A stretch of DNA of 41,884 bases, from the NCBI GenBank assembly GCA_946415265.1, contig CAMKRV010000005.1, positions 1-41,884 on the forward strand, given 5' to 3'. Position 1 is the first letter of the stretch, and every line of letters begins with the position of its first letter. The translations under genes and the position numbers were made by a program. The notes beneath the pieces were generated by a model that had not been told where the DNA came from, made no database searches, and worked only from the letters and a program-made list of their open reading frames with translations. Of this stretch, positions 38,382 to 41,884 are shown piece by piece. This DNA is from an uncultured Candidatus Saccharibacteria bacterium (lineage in GTDB: Bacteria; Patescibacteriota; Saccharimonadia; Saccharimonadales; Saccharimonadaceae).

Positions 38382-39353
38382 TTAATTCTTCTTCCAATAA
38401 GCATAAAGCGTAAATATTTCACCACTTGTAGCAGATGCATCGGGGTTAGCCGGCAAGGTTGCTTGATTAGCATAACTCACACCCTTACAAGTAGTTTGTG
38501 GATTTTGGGTAGTGGCACTAGTATCCTGGACTGTACACCATCCAGCAAAAGTATATCCACTAAGCTTATAAGTATTAGCTTTCAATGTGTGAGTTTCGTA
38601 ATTTTTAATCCCAGTTTCATTAGACATACTCACACTACTGGCGCCATTTCCATTATACACCAGCGTATATGTTCCCGGTACCAAAGTAGCTGGATGCACC
38701 AAAAGATATTTCACTTGTCCCACATAAGTATCTGCCGCCTGCGAAGCAGATGCCGACGCCGCATAAGTCGTTTGTAATTTAGACCCTAAAGTCCGATCTG
38801 TAGTAGAAGGACCACTGGCTGCCTTATAAGATGCCACCTTAGTATAATCTCTCGGCACCACGTTATAATCATCATATTCATTTTCAATAGACAAATTTTC
38901 CGGGTTATACACAATAGGATCACCAGAAGTTGGGTTCGTTACTTTAATAAGCTTCATCGCCCAGTTACTTACGCTGCCTGTATCATCAGTACCGGTAGGA
39001 ATAGTCTGGCTAGACGTTTGTCCTACCAAATTAGTGTTTCCATCCATATTGTTAGAAGCGCCTATCGCGTAAACAGCAAATCCGGCAAAATCATTACAAA
39101 AAACCTGAACGTCAGTAGTGCCAATATCAGCCTTGTATTCGCCCGGCATTAGTGTCTCAGTATGCTCATGACCCTGACTAATCGTACCAGACATCGAACA
39201 CGCCGCCGGGATCATCACGGTTATTTCATCCACCACCGTAGTATCATCAGCTTTCACTCCTGCAGAAGCCAAAACACCACCAGATATCAACGTCACAAAA
39301 ACCAATAATCCTATAATTACATTATCAGTCTTTAATTTAAATACATTTTTCAT
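38382..39353 (-). CDS. Secreted surface protein with Listeria-Bacteroides (InlB B) repeat
   Basis: 323 residues. Signal peptide or anchor at about 13-35 (NVIIGLLVFVTLISGGVLASAGVKA). The beta-rich domain (about 40-225: AACSMSGTISQGHEHTETLMPGEYKADIG, VFCNDFAGFAVYAIGASNN, WAMKLIKV, ADTYVGQVKYLLVHPA) is the same family as in FISUMP proteins A and B. In place of FISUMP the C-terminus has one Flg_new/InlB-B type repeat (YNGNGASSVSM...LSGYTFAGWCTV...FTLYAYWKKN). It shows that the N-terminal domain is a module combined with different C-terminal domains. No conserved leader RNA stands in front of it. Confidence 0.85.
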   Translation of the reverse strand: MKNVFKLKTDNVIIGLLVFVTLISGGVLASAGVKADDTTVVDEITVMIPAACSMSGTISQGHEHTETLMPGEYKADIGTTDVQVFCNDFAGFAVYAIGASNNMDGNTNLVGQTSSQTIPTGTDDTGSVSNWAMKLIKVTNPTSGDPIVYNPENLSIENEYDDYNVVPRDYTKVASYKAASGPSTTDRTLGSKLQTTYAASASASQAADTYVGQVKYLLVHPATLVPGTYTLVYNGNGASSVSMSNETGIKNYETHTLKANTYKLSGYTFAGWCTVQDTSATTQNPQTTCKGVSYANQATLPANPDASATSGEIFTLYAYWKKN

Positions 39354-39388
39354 GTTTATCCAAAATACCGCTAATTATCCTATCTACA

Positions 39389-39417
39389 ATTATACATAAG
39401 TATAATCAAAATATCAA
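39389..39417 (-). promoter_or_regulatory. Promoter of the InlB-repeat surface protein
   Basis: TTGATA (39412-39417), 17-nt spacer, TATAAT (39389-39394) on the minus strand. Leader of about 28 nt. Confidence 0.6.
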
Positions 39418-39431
39418 ACAATATTTTTACG

Positions 39432-41258
39432 TTATTCTACCGTCACGGATTTCGCAAGGTTACGCGGTTGGTCTACGTTATAGCCCTTCGCTATCGTCAT
39501 GTAGTAAGCAAACAGTTGCGACACCAAATTCATCAAGATTGGCGCAAATACTTCTATAGATGTTGTAATTTTAACAACATCCTCTACCGGCAAATCAAAA
39601 TCATCGGCATTGGTAACCACTATCACATGTCCACCTCGCGCCATAACTTCTTCTATATTAGAAATCGCTTTATCGTACAATACCCCCTTCGGCAAAAGTG
39701 CGAATTCAAAGAATCTATCATCCACTAGTGCCAACGGCCCGTGCTTCAATTCTCCAAATGCATACGCATTAGCATCTACATATGAAATTTCTTTGAGCTT
39801 CAACGCACCTTCCATCGCCGTAGGATAAGCTGTGTCTCGCCCCAAATATATCGCATGATCGTATTCAGCATATTTCTTCGCAATCTTTTCCACTTCCGGC
39901 CGTGCCACTTCTAGCACTTTGCCAATTTCTGCCGGCAGCTTAGCAATTTCTTCTACATAGCTTCGCAAAACTCCTGGTTTTACCCCCTTCGCTTGCGCAA
40001 TAGTCAGCCCAAACATTACCATCGCAATCGCTTGCGAAGTAAATGCTTTAGTAGACGCCACCGATATCTCTGGCCCCACATGTACATATGTACCGCCATC
40101 TACCTCACGCGCAATGGTTGAACCAATCGCATTTACTATGCCAATCGTTTTAATTCCCTGTTTCTTAATTTCACGAAGGCACGCCAAAGTATCGGCCGTT
40201 TCCCCACTCTGCGATACAATCAGCGCCACCGAATCTTTCGGAATATAAGCAGACCTATAACGATATTCGCTAGCTATTACCGTCTCTATCGTAACCTCCG
40301 GCGTAAATTGCTCTATATAGTAGCCAGCCAAAAGTCCCGCGTGATACGCCGTACCACACCCCACTATTATCAAATGTTTAATTTTACGAAGTTCCGCTTC
40401 ACTTAGCCCTGGCCCACCTAAATGCACCGTACCATCTTTTAGATTCACCCGCCCACGCAAAGTTTCCTTTAAGGAACTCGGTTGTTCCATTATTTCCTTC
40501 AGCAAGAAATGCTCATACCCACCTTTTTGTATCGCCGCCAAGTTTGTTTCAATCTCTTCCACTTTTGCCGATACTGGCTCCGCATTCAGAGTTTTTACTT
40601 CAATACTATTTTTGGTAATCCGCGCCACCTCACCATCATTTAAATAAATCGCCCGCTTAGTGTGTCCCACCAACGCCGAAGCGTCACTAGCGATCAAAGT
40701 TTCGTCATTTCCTATACCTATCACTAGTGGCGAGCCACTACGAGCCACTACTATCTCATCCGGATTTTTTCGCGACACCACCGCAATGCCATATGTACCT
40801 TGCACCAATTTTAATGCCTGCACCACCGCATTTACCAGCGGATATTTACCATCTTTATAGAATGAATTAATCAGTGCCGCCAAAACTTCCGAATCCGTCT
40901 CCGATTTAAAATCGTGTTCCGTTAGAGTCTTCTTTAGTTCTTTATAATTTTCAATAATACCGTTATGTACCACAAATATATCACCAGCCTGGTGTGGATG
41001 TGCATTTTCTTCGCTTGGCTCGCCATGTGTAGCCCACCTCGTATGTCCAATGCCAATTTTATCATCGCGTTTGTTTTTTGCCAATTTCTCTTCCAAATTT
41101 ACAATTTTACCTTTTGCGCGGATTAGCGTTGCCTCGCCATCCTCCGCCAAAGTTACCATCCCCGCTGAGTCGTAGCCACGATACTCCAACCGTTTCAGCC
41201 CAGACAGCAAAAACCCTTGGGCCTCATTTTTTCCCACATACCCCACAATTCCACACAT
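39432..41258 (-). CDS. glmS: Glutamine--fructose-6-phosphate aminotransferase (isomerizing)
   Basis: 608 residues. The start is the ATG at 41258, because the mature enzyme needs Cys2 as the N-terminal nucleophile (MCGIVGYVG); the ORF-track start is a GTG that is part of the ribosome-binding region GGAGGTGA. Glutaminase domain about 1-220 (GHTRWATHGEPSEENAHPH, VHNGIIENY). Two SIS domains follow (GCGTAYHAGLLAGYYIE, SQSGETADTLACLREIK, KAFTSQ) and a C-terminal AKSVTVE. Makes glucosamine-6-phosphate, the substrate of GlmM. The leader of about 20 nt carries a strong ribosome-binding site. Confidence 0.97.
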   Translation of the reverse strand: MCGIVGYVGKNEAQGFLLSGLKRLEYRGYDSAGMVTLAEDGEATLIRAKGKIVNLEEKLAKNKRDDKIGIGHTRWATHGEPSEENAHPHQAGDIFVVHNGIIENYKELKKTLTEHDFKSETDSEVLAALINSFYKDGKYPLVNAVVQALKLVQGTYGIAVVSRKNPDEIVVARSGSPLVIGIGNDETLIASDASALVGHTKRAIYLNDGEVARITKNSIEVKTLNAEPVSAKVEEIETNLAAIQKGGYEHFLLKEIMEQPSSLKETLRGRVNLKDGTVHLGGPGLSEAELRKIKHLIIVGCGTAYHAGLLAGYYIEQFTPEVTIETVIASEYRYRSAYIPKDSVALIVSQSGETADTLACLREIKKQGIKTIGIVNAIGSTIAREVDGGTYVHVGPEISVASTKAFTSQAIAMVMFGLTIAQAKGVKPGVLRSYVEEIAKLPAEIGKVLEVARPEVEKIAKKYAEYDHAIYLGRDTAYPTAMEGALKLKEISYVDANAYAFGELKHGPLALVDDRFFEFALLPKGVLYDKAISNIEEVMARGGHVIVVTNADDFDLPVEDVVKITTSIEVFAPILMNLVSQLFAYYMTIAKGYNVDQPRNLAKSVTVE

Positions 41259-41284
41259 ATTCACCTCCACTTAAATATAGCTAC

Positions 41285-41290
41285 ATTATA
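41285..41290 (-). promoter_or_regulatory. Extended -10 promoter of glmS
   Basis: TGC-TATAAT on the minus strand; the leader is about 20 nt with GGAGGTGA, so this one is not leaderless. Confidence 0.6.
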
Positions 41291-41306
41291 GCACAAATTT
41301 TACGCT

Positions 41307-41884
41307 CTACCTCGCCACACATCGTACAGACATTCCATAATATCTACCCTCATATCCGATTGTAATTGGGTTTACCCTCCCATTACCAAAACCCAGCATA
41401 TATGCGCTTGGTGTGGTATTATTAAACAGTCCCGCCGTGCTTGACCAGTAATAACCCTTTCCAGAACATGACTCATTACCGGACTCAACGCAACCGCTTT
41501 TTGTAAGCCATAAAGGACCTATTATTAAACCATCGTCTGCGGTTATAGAATTATTGTTATATAAATAATTCAACCTCGCAAATTCATTAGTAGAACCAGT
41601 TATTGTTTCAGACTGGTTAGATATAGTAGACAATCTCCACCCTTTAGGACATATAGAGTTCTTAGGATTCTTGGATATATCATTTATAGTATCTTGTGTT
41701 AATGAAGAAGAGTTATTAGATGCTATAGCTGCAGTCCAGTTATAGTAATTACCCAGTGAAACATGTCCTGTTTCTGTATCGTCTGTTTTATTAGCAGTAT
41801 ATGGTGTAGTATTACTATTTCGCCAACCGGAAATGGGTCCATTATTCTGGAAGTTTATAGTAGTGGCACTACTAGCTGGCTTCC
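41307..41884 (-). CDS. FISUMP-domain surface protein, 3' part (partial at window edge)
   Basis: The open frame enters from the right edge (first full codon at 41882) and ends at TAG 41307-41309. The visible ~191 residues are the FISUMP domain end: GNYYNWTAAIAS, NSICPKGWRLST, LWLTKSGCV, YYWSST and a terminal SVRCVAR. The ORF track shows only the part after an internal ATG. The outermost ~50 nt match the left edge of the window in inverted orientation almost perfectly. Two extra cysteines (GCVESGNESC) in the variable part may form a local disulfide. The 3' end is 48 nt from the glmS start, divided by the glmS promoter. Confidence 0.85.
   Translation of the reverse strand, partial: KPASSATTINFQNNGPISGWRNSNTTPYTANKTDDTETGHVSLGNYYNWTAAIASNNSSSLTQDTINDISKNPKNSICPKGWRLSTISNQSETITGSTNEFARLNYLYNNNSITADDGLIIGPLWLTKSGCVESGNESCSGKGYYWSSTAGLFNNTTPSAYMLGFGNGRVNPITIGYEGRYYGMSVRCVAR

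Noticed and set aside
41259-41270. GTG start of glmS giving MEVN before MCGI
   Set aside because: Cys must be residue 2 for the glutaminase reaction, and GGAGGTGA is the ribosome-binding site.

Overview
The window looks like part of a small, host-associated bacterial genome of the Patescibacteria/CPR type, most likely Candidatus Saccharibacteria (TM7). That assignment is an inference from gene content and style, not from a marker tree. UGA is used as a normal stop (for example in the ATGA overlaps at 5139 and 32961), which argues against Gracilibacteria or Absconditabacteria. Promoters are very uniform: most carry an extended -10 of the form TGnTATAAT, and at ten genes this box ends only 6-7 nt before the ATG, which predicts leaderless mRNAs.

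Layout. 1-553: 3' end of a FISUMP (fib_succ_major) surface-protein gene. 595-6479: aspS, a TetR regulator, an MMPL exporter and its repeat-rich exported partner, with a palindromic operator candidate. 6480-8482: NatAB-like ABC exporter and tRNA-Arg(UCU). 8584-11278: methyltransferase, three stacked hairpins, a type IV pilus PilB-like ATPase and a 34-residue basic protein. 11349-13096: structured leader RNA and FISUMP gene A. 13521-16282: a two-gene membrane module with a degenerate membrane-anchored Clp-like AAA+ protein. 16322-20290: a small hypothetical gene, tRNA-Ser(UGA), and the operon comEC-yebC-CDF transporter. 20405-21760: tRNA-Arg(CCG), tRNA-Arg(UCG), a DUF308-like protein and tRNA-Met(CAU). 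21984-23764: leader RNA and FISUMP gene B. 24143-26714: type IV pilin, bPH2 membrane protein, ruvB and an orphan PemK/MazF-like gene. 26889-28574: leader RNA and FISUMP gene C. 28658-33401: dnaK with two CIRCE operators, a short phosphotransacetylase-like gene, glmM and a GNAT gene. 33364-41258: polysaccharide genes (Wzy/ligase-like, GT4, polyprenyl-phosphate sugar transferase), two surface proteins and glmS. 41307-41884: 3' part of another FISUMP gene, inverted relative to the one at the left edge and nearly identical to it over the outermost ~50 nt.

The main theme is the cell surface. Five FISUMP genes or gene parts share conserved scaffolds and have variable C-terminal ends. The genome supports this surface with type IV pilus parts, a DNA-uptake channel (ComEC), exporters, and GlmS/GlmM feeding UDP-GlcNAc to a polysaccharide locus.

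The most notable find is a repeated, apparently undescribed leader RNA in front of the three FISUMP genes whose 5' ends are visible. Its long closing stem (P1) is kept although its sequence changes, its second stem (P2) carries a conserved loop (CAYCGUAAGG), and that loop can pair over about 12 bp with a conserved CCUUGCGGUGCC just 3' of P1, followed by a U tract. In gene C the downstream strand can pair either with this sequence or with the start codon, which gives a plausible switch. Other notable points are the Clp-like protein that has lost the Walker residues of its first AAA+ domain and the aromatic pore-loop residues of both domains, three compact promoter-hairpin-terminator units that may be small RNAs, and two large terminal-inverted-repeat elements with GC-rich cores.
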